From contig CAJHZI010000647.1 of NCBI GenBank assembly GCA_905160935.1, forward strand, positions 622,001-686,000: a DNA stretch of 64,000 nt, in the 5' to 3' direction. The number at the start of each line of letters is the position of its first letter. Within the stretch, counting starts at the first letter, position 1. The notes beneath the pieces were generated by a model. The model was given only the letters and a program-made list of their open reading frames with translations, was not told the DNA's origin and made no database searches. The position numbers and the translations under genes were made by a program. Shown here piece after piece: positions 46,431 to 59,323 of this stretch. The DNA comes from Enchytraeus crypticus. Its lineage: Eukaryota; Annelida; Clitellata; Enchytraeida; Enchytraeidae.

Positions 46431-47479
46431 TTCAAAATATTTTCAAATTTCATATTTCATAATTTGAAAATTATTTTTGTGCATAATCAAGAGTGGTCAG
46501 AGATATGAGAAATACAAATTATACATACTGATACTATACTTTCATGTAATTTTACTCCAATTTGACATTATACTACATAATTACGCAATAATAAATATAA
46601 TTATGCAATTTACGGAGCGTACGACACTTTAATTGCTTCAAAATGTTAAAATTTTAATGATAAGTGGTTAGAAGACAGGGGAGGGTTTAAAAATTAAAAT
46701 GATAGAATTTTGAAGTGACTCTAAAGTGTAGTACTTATATTGTGTATAATTATAATTATTATTTTGAAATTTTGTACAATTATTGTTTAATTATTTGTAA
46801 GTAAATTGTATAATTATATAGAAATATTATTTGTCATATCTCTGAGTACACTTGATCATGTACGTCAATATTTGAAAATGTATTCAGTAATAAAATTATA
46901 ATTTTAGACTGGAAGTGCTTGAAAAAAATTGCGAAATGAAACGATGTACGAACGTAAAGCAACAGCAGTCGGTGTTGGAGTTCGTCCAAGAACAGCAGGT
47001 ATGTATGTTCACGTAATTCTTAAATTCCTAATAGTTATATAATTAATCACACTAGTATACTAACTTCATAGACAAATGAATATCTGCAATGAGTACCATG
47101 ATGCAATTGTTGGTAGTGTATCGTTTAGCATTTTTGAAATGCCCGCAAAAGGGTCAGCAGATTTCAAATCTTACATTTAAGGGAATCTACTTCGTACTTA
47201 AACAGTTCAATTGCAACCATTTCAGAATTATCCAATAATATATCAAATAACATGATGTTGTATTTTGTTGTTAACAACAATAGTAAATTGAAAGTTAAAA
47301 GTGACAAAACAGCATTGTGTTCATTATGCAAAATCAGATACAATTATTACTTAAGTATAATTATAATTTAGAAATTATATGTTATATGCTGTTCACTCAA
47401 TTACTAATATTCACAGGTCACTAGTATTCAGTGGGTATTTTCTACAGACTATCTGGCAAATATAAGCACATATTTGTTG
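46431..47479. other. Intergenic stretch, no gene seen
   Basis: Very AT-rich; no element or gene recognised. Confidence 0.5.
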
Positions 47480-48800
47480 AGCTTGCATCTAATGCACATT
47501 CAGTTTCTCTCAAAACTAGTACACCCTACGAGATGGCTTTGCCATATATCATCGTGCCATGTATCATCGCTAACATCCCTGATCAATCGCAATGATGCAG
47601 TCCTTAGCAGCCTCAACGAGGTGAAGGCCATAGTTTATAGAGAAATCAGCAGTAAAATCTTATAATTTGTTGAATCATTTTCATGGCGAAGTTACACTCC
47701 TGGAATTGAAGGTCAGCCAGAAATTGTTTAACCACTGGAAAACTTAATCATTCACTACAGTTTGCATCAAGTATCAAGAGTGAAATGTTCAAGAATCTAA
47801 GCAGACAGATTAAGATCTACTGCTTGCACTAAGAACTGAAAATCACTTTAAAATGCTTAAAATACCAATTTGAATTTTGGATGCAACATTGATAATATTA
47901 TGTATTCCTCTTTAAACTTGATTTGGCCCATCTCTTATGTAGGCCATCCAAGAGTACATTCACAAGCTCTATGCTTCAAAATAGGTTCAGTAAACAATGC
48001 TAGACTTCTATGGAGGCACATAATTGTTGCTGTTGTAAGGCCTAAATAAGCTTCTACATCACCATCAATCATTTCTATAGCCATTACCACTGGATTCATA
48101 AATGCCAAGCACGAAACAAGAAATTTGAAATCATTTATAGTAGTGAGGTTTAGATTAGACATTTCTTGACATTCATTCACCCTTTCAAGATCTATGTCAA
48201 TTACATGCCCAATGGCATAGTATTCACTACACCACCAAGTACATGTTATCTTTTGAACTGTCTTTCCCATTGTTTCATAACCTACATCACTAGCTATTGT
48301 GTTTTGTTTATTGTTTTATTGTCGATTTATAATATTGGACAAACCTTGAACTTCGCCCATTGCTTTGTCATAGCTTCAATATCTTGTCGTGCTATGCTAT
48401 TATCAGTTGTTGCAACAAGATTAAATGATGATTACCGCAACAAACATGTGGTGGAAAACATGTATCTGATTCTTCTTCATCTGAGTTTTCAGATAACTGT
48501 TGAAGTTATCAAGCTTCTCAACCTCACCTGGTGAAGTAGTGATTGTTGCCCTTTACCAAGCTTGTAATATAGGTAGTCCCAGAAAGAATATCGTTCTGTA
48601 ATTCTGAATATATGCTGTTCCCAGCACTATCATGTCTGAATCTAACCTATGTTAGCTCCTCGATAATTTCAGTGAGGTTGTATGTCAAGTAACTAAGCAC
48701 AATGACTTCATCTAAATGTTTGCTTTCAGTTTGAGCCGAGAATTCGTTCTTTTCAGGAAGTAGTTCAAAGTGAAGTACTTCAAAGTTTTTCAAAGAAAAT
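47480..48800 (-). pseudogene. hAT transposase relic
   Basis: Minus-strand frames contain HHLNLVATTDNSIARQDIE (the C..H.LNLVA.TD motif), 48270-47935 with NDFKFLVSCLAFMNPVVMAI and DGDVEAYLGLTTATIM, then MLHPKFKLVF. This is the order found in BED/hAT transposases. Many stops and shifts separate them, and neither terminal repeats nor the dimerisation motif were found. Confidence 0.6.
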
Positions 48801-48929
48801 AATTTGATATCTATTGGTTAACATTGCATTATTACATGTGGGCAATTAGTAATGATAATAATAATAATTTAAGTAAATTTATATATGCTCTGCTTTATGC
48901 AACATGTCACAATAGCGCTACAAGTGCTA

Positions 48930-50070
48930 TTAGTTGTATGCTTCATCGAATTTTAGAACAGTGTTGAGTTTCATCTGGAAGCTATAATGGGATTTATCAG
49001 ACTGTCGCAGACTTACAGGATGATTATTCCACATAGTTGGTACATATATGTACATATATTCCCTGGAACCCATCTTAGTTCTAGCCCATGGAACACCGAA
49101 AATTCTAGATTCACCAGATCTCAAGATCTTGTGCCCCGCCAACGTAGTAACGAGTACGCGAGTATCACTTAGGTATAGAGATACTTGGTCGAGTCCTTTG
49201 TTGACAAGGATAGAATGTAACATTTTGTCAAAGGACTCAACCAAGTATCTCTATACCTAAGTGATACTCGCGTACCTGTTACTACATTGGCGGGGCACAA
49301 GATCTTGAGATCTGGTGAATCTAGAATTTTCGGTGTTCCACGGGCTAGAACTAAGATGGGTTGTTCCAGGAAATATATCTATCCTTTGAGGTATTGGTAG
49401 CCAGTGTAATTCACGCAGAACCCATGTGATGTGGTCTCATTTTCTTCTTCCAGGTATGAGACATGCAGCAGCTTTTTGTATTCTTTGTAGTTTGTCTAAA
49501 GAGGATAATAAGTAATTGCCCGGATATACCCATATGCTCCAATTTATAAATCAACTTCGAGGCACAAACACACTCAGAAGCATGTATATGTATGTCAGTG
49601 TAGGCTATTAAGACACCCTGTTTGTTCTTCAGAGAGCTACAATATTTAGTGAATGTGTTTAAAAGATTTGTGCAAGTTGCATGGTTTTTCAGGAATCCAT
49701 GCTGGGAACATGTAATATGGTTGGGTTTGTAGTATACAGCCTAACAATGATATATTGCTCACATGAGCGAGTTACGTCTCTAATTGCTTGAGATTGAGGA
49801 TGGATCCTTCTGAAAAAAACTTAAATGATTGCCTTTTTCCATTGTTTTAGGATAATGACTGTTTGCATTATCATAATGAAGAGGACTGAAAGTGGGTATA
49901 GTAATTGCAAAGCTAAATGTTTAAAAATTTTCATTGGAATGATATCAGGACCTGGTAAGCCATGCATTTTAGCCTCATGGATTGCATTGTACTGTACAAG
50001 TAGTGCAAGTATGAAAGTAAATAGTATATAGAAGACAACATTTGATTATCTCGGACGCAGTTAGCTATGG
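48930..50070 (-). pseudogene. LINE ORF2 relic
   Basis: From about 50000 down, fragments read AKMHGLPGPDIIPMKIF, HASECVCASKL and GQLLSSLDKLQRIQKAAACL. 49244-48930 encodes the last part (ILRSGESRIFGVPWARTKMG, VPTMWNNHPVSLR). The order is RT to C-terminus, with many stops. The end of this ORF is also present inverted next door (49061-49371). Confidence 0.65.
49061..49371. repeat. 145-bp inverted duplication of a LINE end
   Basis: Arms 49061-49204 and 49227-49371 are near-perfect complements around a spacer of about 22 bp. GGAACCCATCTTAGTTCTAG pairs with CTAGAACTAAGATGGGTTGT. The transcript would form a long hairpin. Such inversions are typical of twin-primed LINE insertions. Confidence 0.85.
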
Positions 50071-50079
50071 GCCCAAAAT

Positions 50080-52112
50080 TTTTAAGAAACACTGCTCTAC
50101 TTGAACTATTAGATAACAGAATGCACATACTATGCATTGATTGGCACTTTTTTGTCAGTACTCTAATGCCTGGAATTTCCTTCGAGAGTGGCCTCTGAAT
50201 CAATTTCCAGCAATTCTTACCCAAACTTAGACTTCTGATCTCGGAGGTATGATGGCATCCTTAACTAGACGGGCCACTCCTACATTTGCCTTTTTCCCAA
50301 GCAGAGGAACAGTCAATGTTCGATCGAAGACGATTTTGCCTCCGGCAGAATCAATGACTGCTCTGTATTTCAATAGGAAATCTTGACCTAATAGAATTTT
50401 ATGGGCTAGCCTATCAACTACCAAAAATGTATACCTTAGTTTTTTACCGCCTATGTCTAGATCTAACAGTACAAAACCTAAATTGCTCATCATTTCGCTG
50501 TCCGCTGTATGAAGTTTCTTCGGATGTTCTCCTGACGGTTGCCAAGTAAGTAGATTAAATCTTTCCAGTATTAATTGGGATATCGCTCACACTTCCGCAC
50601 CGATGTACAGTAATGTTATTGAGTATGTGTCGCTTATTCGAACATGAATTACGGTTAAGGAGTCTCCATTAATCATGTGAATGTAGCTGTCTCGCAGCTG
50701 CCTCCAATCCCTTGCAATGAACTCACTTCCCTAGGAAGGATTACACTGGTAGGGCATACGGTACCATTTTCTGCATGATGAAACCGTTTGTGGCTTATGA
50801 CTACGGACACCAGAATGATATTTGGAGCCACGATACCGAAAATCAGTTTCAGGTGGACTGCATCCAGCATCGGAACATGATGCTTCGCATTCCCATACTT
50901 TATAAAGGCAGCCCGCGAATGTTCTACACTGGTCCTCTTCTTCCGGGATGGTTTTATGTAAATATCTGGAGCTAAAGTGTTCTTGATGCCGGTACGGAGT
51001 GTTGAGTTCGGTCTTTGAGATGCCTGGGGCTCTTATGTAGTCGTCTTCTGATTTTCTCAGTGAGGACGAGTGATTGTTTTGAAGCGAGTCCTCTTCAAAG
51101 CGAGATTCTTGCTGAAGATGTCGTGGTGTATTTTGTGAAGAGCCACGGAGCACGGTATCCTCCCTATCCGACGTCTCGGACGTTGACCTTGAGGGTGAAG
51201 GCTTGTTTAAAAAGTTATGAAATTGATCGATTTTGGATTTAAGTTCGTTCAATAGTGTAATATATTTATCCTGAGTTAGGCTTGAAGCCGAGGTTGTTAA
51301 AGTGGTCATAATTTTAGCTGATACATTATACAGAGGACAACGAGGGTGAATAATCAGCGAATGCTTGTTTAAAAAGTTATGAAATTGATCGATTTTAGAG
51401 TTAAGTTTTTTCAGTAGTGTAATATATTTATCCAGATTTACGCTTGAAGCCGACATTGTAAAAGTGGTCATAATTTCAGCTGATACATTATACAGAAGAT
51501 ATCTTTATGCGGTTATCCCTCTGTTGACGATGTCTTCCAATGTTAGTGGATCAAATTGCATAATCTGAGATTTAATATTTGAATGTAAACCATTCACGGT
51601 AGCTAAGAACATCTCATTCGACATAGCATTGATCAAATTTCCTTGTCGTCTAATCATTCAATTGTATTCCTCGATCATCTGCTCAGGTGGCTGCTTTAAT
51701 TGCATTAGCGCCACTACATCTGCAATCCTTGAGGCCTCATCTCTTTTAAATCTCTCCAAAAAGGCTTTAATATAGTCGTCATAGAAATTAATATAAGTTA
51801 CGCCGTTACCAGCTCTGCGCTCGTCAATGGTTAATAGGTCGTGATTTAAAGCCCTTCCGTCTTTAGTTTGGCATATCCATAACAAAGCAAACCAGTCCTC
51901 AGCGTCTTCACGGAATCGAACTGCAAGTAGATGCAACATCTGACGTAGATCACCTCTTCAGTGCATAGTTCTCGTCGCCAACCACCAGCTGGCATGGCGT
52001 ATCCCAAGCAAAAGCGTTCTCCTGGGAACTGCCTCTGAATATTGCGGTGGTCATATTCTCCATGTTCAGAAATACGTGTGATATCCGCTTTCTGAATGTT
52101 ATAAATAACCAT
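50080..52112 (-). pseudogene. Gypsy-type gag-protease relic
   Basis: Read downward, 51939-51658 is gag-like (EDAEDWFALLW, FLERFKRDEASRIADVVALM, QLKQPPEQMIEEY), continuing GNLINAMSNEMFLATVNGL after a stop. A Ser/Gln-rich linker with a duplicated coiled segment follows, then a decayed Cys-rich stretch (50900-50750) and the retropepsin-like region. There the usual D-T-G triad reads YIGAEV, so the catalytic Asp is lost. It is followed by HKILLGQDFLLKYRAVID and the conserved IIPPRSEV. No reverse transcriptase, integrase or LTR was found in place; a LINE abuts it. Confidence 0.75.
51199..51522. repeat. 162-bp tandem duplication in the gag linker
   Basis: Two units share GGCTTGTTTAAAAAGTTATG or its variant, then GAAATTGATCGATTTT and AGCTGATACATTATACAGA. 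162 bp is 54 codons, so the duplication is in frame and doubles a DKYITLL..L.SKIDQFHNFL segment. Confidence 0.8.
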
Positions 52113-52282
52113 CGCTCTCCATAAAGAAATGCATATAATGGATTACTCAGCCTGGTTTAGGTTTTACACTAAAAATGTGTATTAACAAATCAAATCTTCA
52201 TCGACGTCCACTTCAATCTCATCGAATGATTTTCCAGTTAAACTTCTATTCTGTCCACTTTCAAGAGCTATCAATAGCTTAG

Positions 52283-53240
52283 TTACTTTGCAGTTCGTAG
52301 CAAATCAGAAGGCAAGCGATAGAATTCTCTGTGAACTATGACATCATGGTCGACGAATTGGGCTAGAAGATCCAGTTTGTTATCAAGCAAGTTGACTACC
52401 TGCGAAATAGTTGTGATGTGTTTATGAAGAGTAGTAGACCTTAATGCAGCAGGTTCCTGCGCACCACACTCCAGTGAATACTTTCTAATAGCATCTGTTC
52501 CTCTAATGCGATGAATCGAATTTGGGCGTACGAAAATGTAAGTATTTCCTGAATTTACATTAGAAACTTGACGAAATTGAATCAAACATTCAACAGTTTT
52601 CTTTAATCGGGACATAAAGAGTGTTCCCTCTTTTTTTTGGTATTTCTACTCTGGTGAGCACTCGACGTAGAGAACGCTCAAGTTCACTGAAGTGCCGAGT
52701 AATGCCTGTCTGTTCACGTCACCTGATAGTCCAGCCTGGAACATATCTATACTCATCTTGGAATCCTCACCGCTTCTTCTTCTGTTAAATAAAAGGAGTT
52801 GCACAAGTGCAACTTAAGCTAGCTTTAGCCTAGCATGTGCTCTAACGTTCAGGTCAGCTTCAGAATTTAGGCATTCGGTGCACTCTATAGATCGTTCGCC
52901 AAGAAAATTTGACAGTTGTGTGATATCTTTAGTCACTGGCAACAGCTTTATCTTGCTCAGCTTATTCATTTTTAAAAGCCTTGGTGCCTTTCTCCTCACT
53001 TCATCAGACCATTCTATTTCGCACAGAAAGAGAAATGAATCGGCACCTGCTTCTCGCTCCTTAGATGTAGTTTGAATGGAGGCAGACTTCAGAATAACGG
53101 CACACTTTTTTAATGAATGTTCCAATTTCAATGCCAATGTTGGCGTCCAGTAGGTGTTTGTATGTTCATCAAATCCTGTGATTCTTCTCACCCAACCATG
53201 CAGATACTTGAAATTAGGAGGCTTGTTTCTTCAGGTTACC
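52283..53240 (-). pseudogene. Tyrosine-recombinase-like protein relic
   Basis: 53191-52814 encodes TPTLALKLEHSLKKCA, EIEWSDEVRRKAP and KIKLLPVTKDITQLSNFLGE. After a stop comes LLLFNRRRSGEDSKM. 52615-52283 encodes YIFVRPNS.HRIRGTDAIRK, ECGAQEPAALRSTTLHKHIT and LLAQFVDHDVIVHREFYRLP. FNRRRSGE (first Arg), the HKH box and DHD..VHREFY (late His and the nucleophile-like Tyr) fit the R..H-x-x-R..H..Y order of tyrosine recombinases, as in Crypton-like elements or the repeated invertebrate proteins with this signature. Box II shows His where Arg is expected, and stops occur, so this copy is probably inactive. Confidence 0.5.
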
Positions 53241-53279
53241 AATTAACGGTTAATATCAGTGTTAAATATAACAATGCGT

Positions 53280-54640
53280 CGGGATGATCCATCGGAAACA
53301 CCATCCTGCTGTCTTTGCATATTTGTTATGTGCACAGTTAATTTCCCACTCGGTGGTTGCCATAGCAACACCTTTATCTGCGTTAGTGTTTTTCAGTGTT
53401 TATTTTGAAAGCAGCATTCTCGTTTTAGTTTCCAACTCCAACTGTTGCCACCGCATTTCTAGTATCATCTGCTGCTGCTGCAACTTAACAAGCTCTCTCT
53501 CCTTGAGTATATCAATTGAGATGTTTCGTATTTCTCCGCTTTCTGTTGCTTGACTGTCGTTGTTGGCATTGCCTTGTCATCATTTTGGCTAATTCAAGAA
53601 CTAGCCAGTGGCCACTAACGAAATTAATATCTCCGATATTTCTGTTTAGGAGCTTCCAACTCATCAAGCCAATCAAGGATCAAGGCTTGATTGGCAAGTC
53701 AGCTTACCAATATCTCACGAGTGATTCTGTAATGTATTTATTCTTACTCACAGGGGGTGGGGGATTGAGTTCTGGTCGTAGGCAAGAGAGAAGTTCGATT
53801 GGGGTAGCCCATATCTAACCCATCTATAATGGCATTGATCTTTAAATCTAAAGTAACGAACCTCACATCCAAAGCAGATTGAAAATCCGAAAAGAGGATG
53901 ATTCTCTTATCAGCTCCTCCATAAAGATGAGTTTAATTTTGAAGTTATCAATTTGAGATCTCATTTCAACATTTCAAAGATATTCACCGAGAGCCCACAA
54001 ACGTCCATTTCCGTAAGTTGGGTCTGTGGAATTTTAGATATGTCAAGAGCGGAAAATTTGAGTATATCCAACTTATTCATATCTGCAGCCATCCAGGCAT
54101 GTAATAAATCCTCAGCAGTGTCAAGCTCTCGTTTGTTTTCCGTTGAACACCTAATTATATTCCTAGTTAGAACTGCTTTTACCACATCGTTGCTCCTATA
54201 CTTCCCTATGAAATCAAATAGAACATTTCAGCCCCTAAGATCTCTTCTGTGTTATGAAATCCAACCAATTGTGACTATTGATTGTCTCACTTGTACATAT
54301 ACATCGTTATTTACGAAAAATAACGGTTCGTTGATAATAACAGGGTGGCGTTCGCCATCATGCAGCATTACCAATTGTACCTGTATATATTTCACTTTTA
54401 TAAACAGTTCCTTTTTCAGCACAAGTAAAAGTATTTTGTAGCCCGACTTGTGCAGTTTATAGGCCTAAAGCAGATATTGTTTGAGGCTTGACTTTCCTTT
54501 GGAGGGCACCATTTGTTTATCAACATATAGCATCTATCTTTGAGCTCTTGATTAAACTTTTGGCAGCAGAGATTTGATGCGAAGCCTGATTTTGACAAGA
54601 CGATCCCAATGAGGAGCCATATTTCCTGGCATTTCATCAT
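53280..54640 (-). pseudogene. Unassigned mobile-element coding scraps
   Basis: Minus-strand frames give a charged helical stretch (ILKERELVKLQQQQQMILEM) at 53540-53340. A 75-codon open frame at 54185-53961 contains ENKRELDTAEDLLHAWMAAD. There is also a Cys-rich frame at 54640-54416. They are separated by stops. I cannot name the family; a retroelement or repeated unknown gene is likely. Confidence 0.3.
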
Positions 54641-56811
54641 TATTTGAAAATTGCAGATTGGATTTTTATCTCATATCATCGCTGGGCGAGATATGACATC
54701 TGCCACAAGAATAATTTCAGTATTAACCGCCCAGCACATTTTGTCTTTGTCTTAAAAATGGCGGACATGTCGATAACACTGCTAAGGTTATTGCTTCAGT
54801 TCATCAGCATTAGTTGTAATGGCTTTGTGACATGGCGCTGAACCGAGTGCAAGTTACTTGTTCTGCTATATGATCTAACAGAGGCTTACCGAAAATTCAC
54901 TGAAGTACGCAGCTGGAGTCTTCAGCTTGGCAGCTGGAACAAATGTGCCAGCCCAGACTGGATTACCTTAGCTTTATCAGGTGTTGCGGAACCCCCTTCC
55001 CAATAGTTCTGACAATATTTGGTTGTTTTCTTTTGCTTCCCTTATCAGATGATGTGGATGATTAAGGCTCATCAATAAGCGTTGAGTCTTCATGATCAGT
55101 CGAATCAGAGTCAGTACTGCTGTCCTCAAGTTCACTGTCATCAATTCCTTTTGGAGGCAGATGAGTTTTGTAGATTTGGTATTCCTGCATATTGTCCTGT
55201 TCCGACATGAACGACGTCTCATTACCAGAACGTGTCGTTCTGGTAATGAAGAAATGATAGAAAACTTTCCAACCTATATGCATGTACATCGGCTGCTGCT
55301 CTTCCCACCTATATAGAGTGTTTTCCGATCAATTTAAAAAGACTATACAACACACGTTATATTGTGTTAAAGTACAGATGTCTGCAGGGTAAATATACGA
55401 CTCGTTGTAGACAACAAATTCAGTAGGCTATTGCAGGTCGTCCACAGTTGAATCATATTTTGAACAAGACATATGAACCTAACTAAGAGTTCATCTCTTG
55501 ACCCTATCGCGGAGAATCCGACCACAACCTGAGCCAAGATTACACGTTAGATCCTGTTCTCATCTTGGTGGGCATAGAGAATCTCTTTGTCCAAGCTGAC
55601 GGCGAAGTAGACGCCAGACGCCGAACCCTTTCTTGTTGCCTGACATACAATTTATAGCAGAAAAGTATTAACATAGCAATATTGTGAAATTGAGAGAAAA
55701 ACCAAATTTAATTTATTTGAGTAAATTACTTATAAAATTTATTCTTAAATTCATAATGTGCTGAATATAAAGCCACGTGAAAGCATTATATAGCCAAAGC
55801 AGATGGCAGTCGAAGCATGTGAGTACATGCTTCGACTACCATCAAGTTGATGCTGTTGATGAAAAGTGGTCACCACCACTTCTTGGAACGGAAGATCGGT
55901 CGATAGGTTGAAAGAAATCTTTCGAGGATGTCTTCTCCACCCATATGCATGTTGTAACTTTCAATAACAGCTGGCTGTTGCATTTCAACAGACACCTTCT
56001 GGCAGAGCTCCATAGTTTTGCTTTACCCTCTGGCTTTACAGTGTTATTTGAATCTTTATTTCACAAGAACGGCAGTAAACATTTACTTTTATCAGGAAGT
56101 GAAGTGAACATACAGAAACAATATAAATAGGTGCAGCAAAACAATCAAAATGCTTTTTAAAAATAAAATTAAAATAATTTTTAAATTTCTTAAGATTGTA
56201 TTTTCACAGGTACAGAGACTGGTTTTTATTTTTATACTCTTAAAAGTTTCTAAGTTAAATATAATTAAATGTAAATTTCTTCTATTTGCCTAAGTTTAAT
56301 AAAGTTTCAATACCTTATAATTAAACATAAATGTCCTCTACTCGCTAAATTCCACAAGGTTCATAATCATAAAGTTTTATAACTGTCTATTACTCGGTCA
56401 GATCTACGAGGTTCAGTGGGCGAACCTTCGCAAACGGAGGCAAGATTCGGGGATATTTTGTATGAAAGAGTCCCTACTTCATTTCCAATGACGAAACGGG
56501 GCTAGCAGGGGTACTATTCTATCGTACTTTTGCAAAACCTAGTAACTCCAAATGTAAACAAACCAAGAAAATTGAGAAAAACTGAATTATAATATAATTA
56601 AGTGCTGTTAATATACATACTAAAGAATCACAAATTAATACATTTGTTGGAATAATTGTATTTTATGTGTGAGGTATAGTAAAGGGACATACTAGGTTTT
56701 GATATTGCCTAAAGTACTTGAGTAGTTTGGAAAAAATGTCAGAACCTAGTAAATCCATGACTCCACTTGAATATTACTATAATTATAGTCCTATTTCTAC
56801 AGTTTTCACAT
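54641..56811. other. No gene assigned; short palindrome and decayed frames
   Basis: A 13-bp-arm palindrome with a 3-nt loop (CATTACCAGAACG, TGT, CGTTCTGGTAATG) lies at about 55209-55237. A minus-strand frame at 55289-55065 is acidic (LEDSSTDSDSTDHEDS), reminiscent of transposase N-termini, but nothing following it was recognised. Confidence 0.35.
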
Positions 56812-57905
56812 TTATTCTGCTTCTGCGGTTAAGTCGTTGCAGGAGTCTTTCACTGGTAGTTCGCCGCAGAACTTACATTTAATTACAGGAGCGGTATTGC
56901 AAATTAACTTTGCAATCTTTGCCTTTTTATCAGACGGAATACCACGCTGAAATGATTTCTTAGCAGGGAAGTTACCAGTGTTACAAGAGGGCTTCAAAAG
57001 TCCACAGACTTTTCGGAGTCAGTAAAGCTTTGTTTGAATGACATCAGTTTACTGCCTTTAGAAAATGACACTTGACATATTGAGGAAAGAAGAGGAAGGC
57101 AGACATTTTTTGATTTCCTCAACCTATTCTCTGCCTTGAAGGTGTAGAAATCTTCTACATTCATGCAGATGGGAACGATGTTTCTCCCAGAATCTTTACA
57201 GATTTTACAGAAATAATCAAAGTCAAATATTTCGGCTGCTCTAGCCATCTTCCTGCCTATTGCTCCATGCACTGAGTCGGCTTTCATGAAAGTATGCCCT
57301 CTCTCTAAAAACTTAATAGTAACTGACTCAGGGGATTCACTGGTAACGCACTATACCAAACTGGTAAACAGAGTCCAGTTTTGATTTTGTCCAGCACAAT
57401 TGTCAGCCCAGAAAATAATGGAAGGGACAGAGGCAGCTGCTATACAATGAATATAAGCTGACGCCACATCACCGGCTGGATCTCCCAGCAATGGCTTCAT
57501 GCCAGAGCACTACGCAATCATGATGACCAGGCGAAAGTGCAGCAAATGTTTCGTTAAATACTACCAGCCTACTCACAAGGAAATGTTCTTTAACCGTGAG
57601 TTTCGGCAACATTTTTTCTTTCTGCATATCAGCAGCAAAAACACATACTCCTTCAACGAGAGGCTTCTGGTATTCATCTCTTGCTAGCGAGCTCGTTCGA
57701 TATGCGTTTTATGCAATGTGCAGGCTTGACACAGATCACCACGCTGTTGATGTGTAGCTGCTTCTTCCTGTAGATGTGTCTTGTACGCTACATCAAACTC
57801 GTCCGGAGGCGGCTCACCAAATGTTATTCTTTCTGACGCAAAGACTTGACGATACACCTCATAGGAGACTTCTGGGTGCTTTGATTAGAAATTCTTCCAC
57901 ATGCC
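56812..57905 (-). pseudogene. DUF7869-like protein relic
   Basis: From 57905 down: PEVSYEVYRQVFASERITFG, EPPPDEFDVAYKTHLQEEA, LCQACTLHKTHIERA, VVFNETFAALSPG and VLWHEAIAGRSS. Then 57287-56994 with KADSVHGAIGRKMARAAEI, FDYFCKICKDSGRNIVP and SFTDSEKSVDF. Finally 56997-56812 with KKSFQRGIPSDKKAKIAKL. This order (F.E..P...CD.C..., WHE.I.GR, F...ADS.H...) is that of a highly repeated invertebrate family I associate with DUF7869. Stops occur between the blocks. Confidence 0.55.
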
Positions 57906-58389
57906 TAATCAGCAAAACAGTGCATACAGTCAGATAGAATAAAACAAGAATTGTATCTTATAATATGGTCTTATTTAATAGTGTCTGATATATTTAACCA
58001 GAGGCAACTATAACTAATCTCATTAAATAATTATATTGGTTATTAAAATTTATTAAATTTAAAGTACGGTAGGTCTACATTCTTAAAATCACTGTTGATT
58101 GAAACATGTACCATTTGCACACCAGAATTTTCAAAGTGCATGTTTTTTAAACACATATATTTAGGAAGAAAAAAATCAATGAAGTTTATAATATGAATAA
58201 CGTTAATGCAGTTAATTAATAATGTTCTATCACTTTGTAGATTTTTAAATTAACATATTTATAAGCATTGGAGAATGAAGAAAATTTGCTGAAGGCTGAC
58301 ATACAATTAATATCGTTCACCTGCCTATAATGGTCATGTTTTTGCATAATAACGTACTGTGAGAGTTAGTTTGCTTAGAGTTCTTTCCA
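57906..58389. other. Non-coding stretch (possible intron)
   Basis: AT-rich sequence between two minus-strand coding relics that may belong to one gene. No element was seen. Confidence 0.35.
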
Positions 58390-58960
58390 TTCGTCATCTT
58401 TTTTCTCTTTTCGTCAGTAATTTTCCGTTTTTTGTTGCTTTCTTCTACTAATTCAGAGAATCTGTCTAAAACTTTCCTCATGTCATTATTTTTAATTATG
58501 AATTTTATTTTATCTTCTGTAGTATTATAAGTGTTATCTCTATTTTTATCTCTTGAGACAACGTTAGTTCCTCACTTACAGTTTTGGTAGGTTCTATATC
58601 TGTAGTAGTTTTGTCGTTTCTTGCTTTTTTGTTCCTCATAAATACAATACTTTCGTTCGACTGATTCGTTGAGTCATTCATTTTTCTTGTCCATGGTTCA
58701 GTGATGGTCGATATGTAATCATCAGTTGTTTTGTTAGCTCTCGACGCTCCTCCACTTTCAGTATCGTCAGTCCTTATGCAATCCCTATCCTTACTTTTAA
58801 CTGGCTCCACTGATTCACATAATCGGCATAATCGACTAAACGTTTCATCCACTGCTTTTTGATCTATTGTTATCTTATTAGTTCTGTTTGTTTCTTTTGT
58901 CTCTACTTGGATCGAGGGCAGGGACGTATCTACGTCTGGTAATTCTGAAGATGAATCCAT
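58390..58960 (-). pseudogene. Ser/Thr- and Lys-rich frame, possible 5' part of the DUF7869-like gene
   Basis: An ATG at 58960 opens 151 codons (MDSSSELPDVDTSLPSIQVE and onward) with many Glu, Thr, Lys and Asn and no domain. After a frame change a basic segment follows, VLDRFSELVEESNKKRKITD. An acidic start followed by a KKRK-type basic patch is what I would expect before the blocks at 56812-57905, but the link is inferred only from orientation and spacing. Confidence 0.35.
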
Positions 58961-59165
58961 GTTTATATCTCTTTATATTTAATCAAATGAAGACGAACAC
59001 CAGCTTTTACTGTTGCCTCGCTTGTCCTGGAGGTTCTATTAACGAGTAACATGCAATAACTTGAAGAGTAGAGGTACACAGTTAACCCTTTTCAAAGATT
59101 TGTTTTTGAGATTTGTATTTATTTTTGGGACGGTTCAGTTATATATGTACACAATTACACAAATA

Positions 59166-59323
<158 letters not shown>

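Noticed and set aside
53284-54441. Plus-strand frames of 89-162 codons
   Set aside because: They are antisense to minus-strand mobile-element fragments and show no domain.
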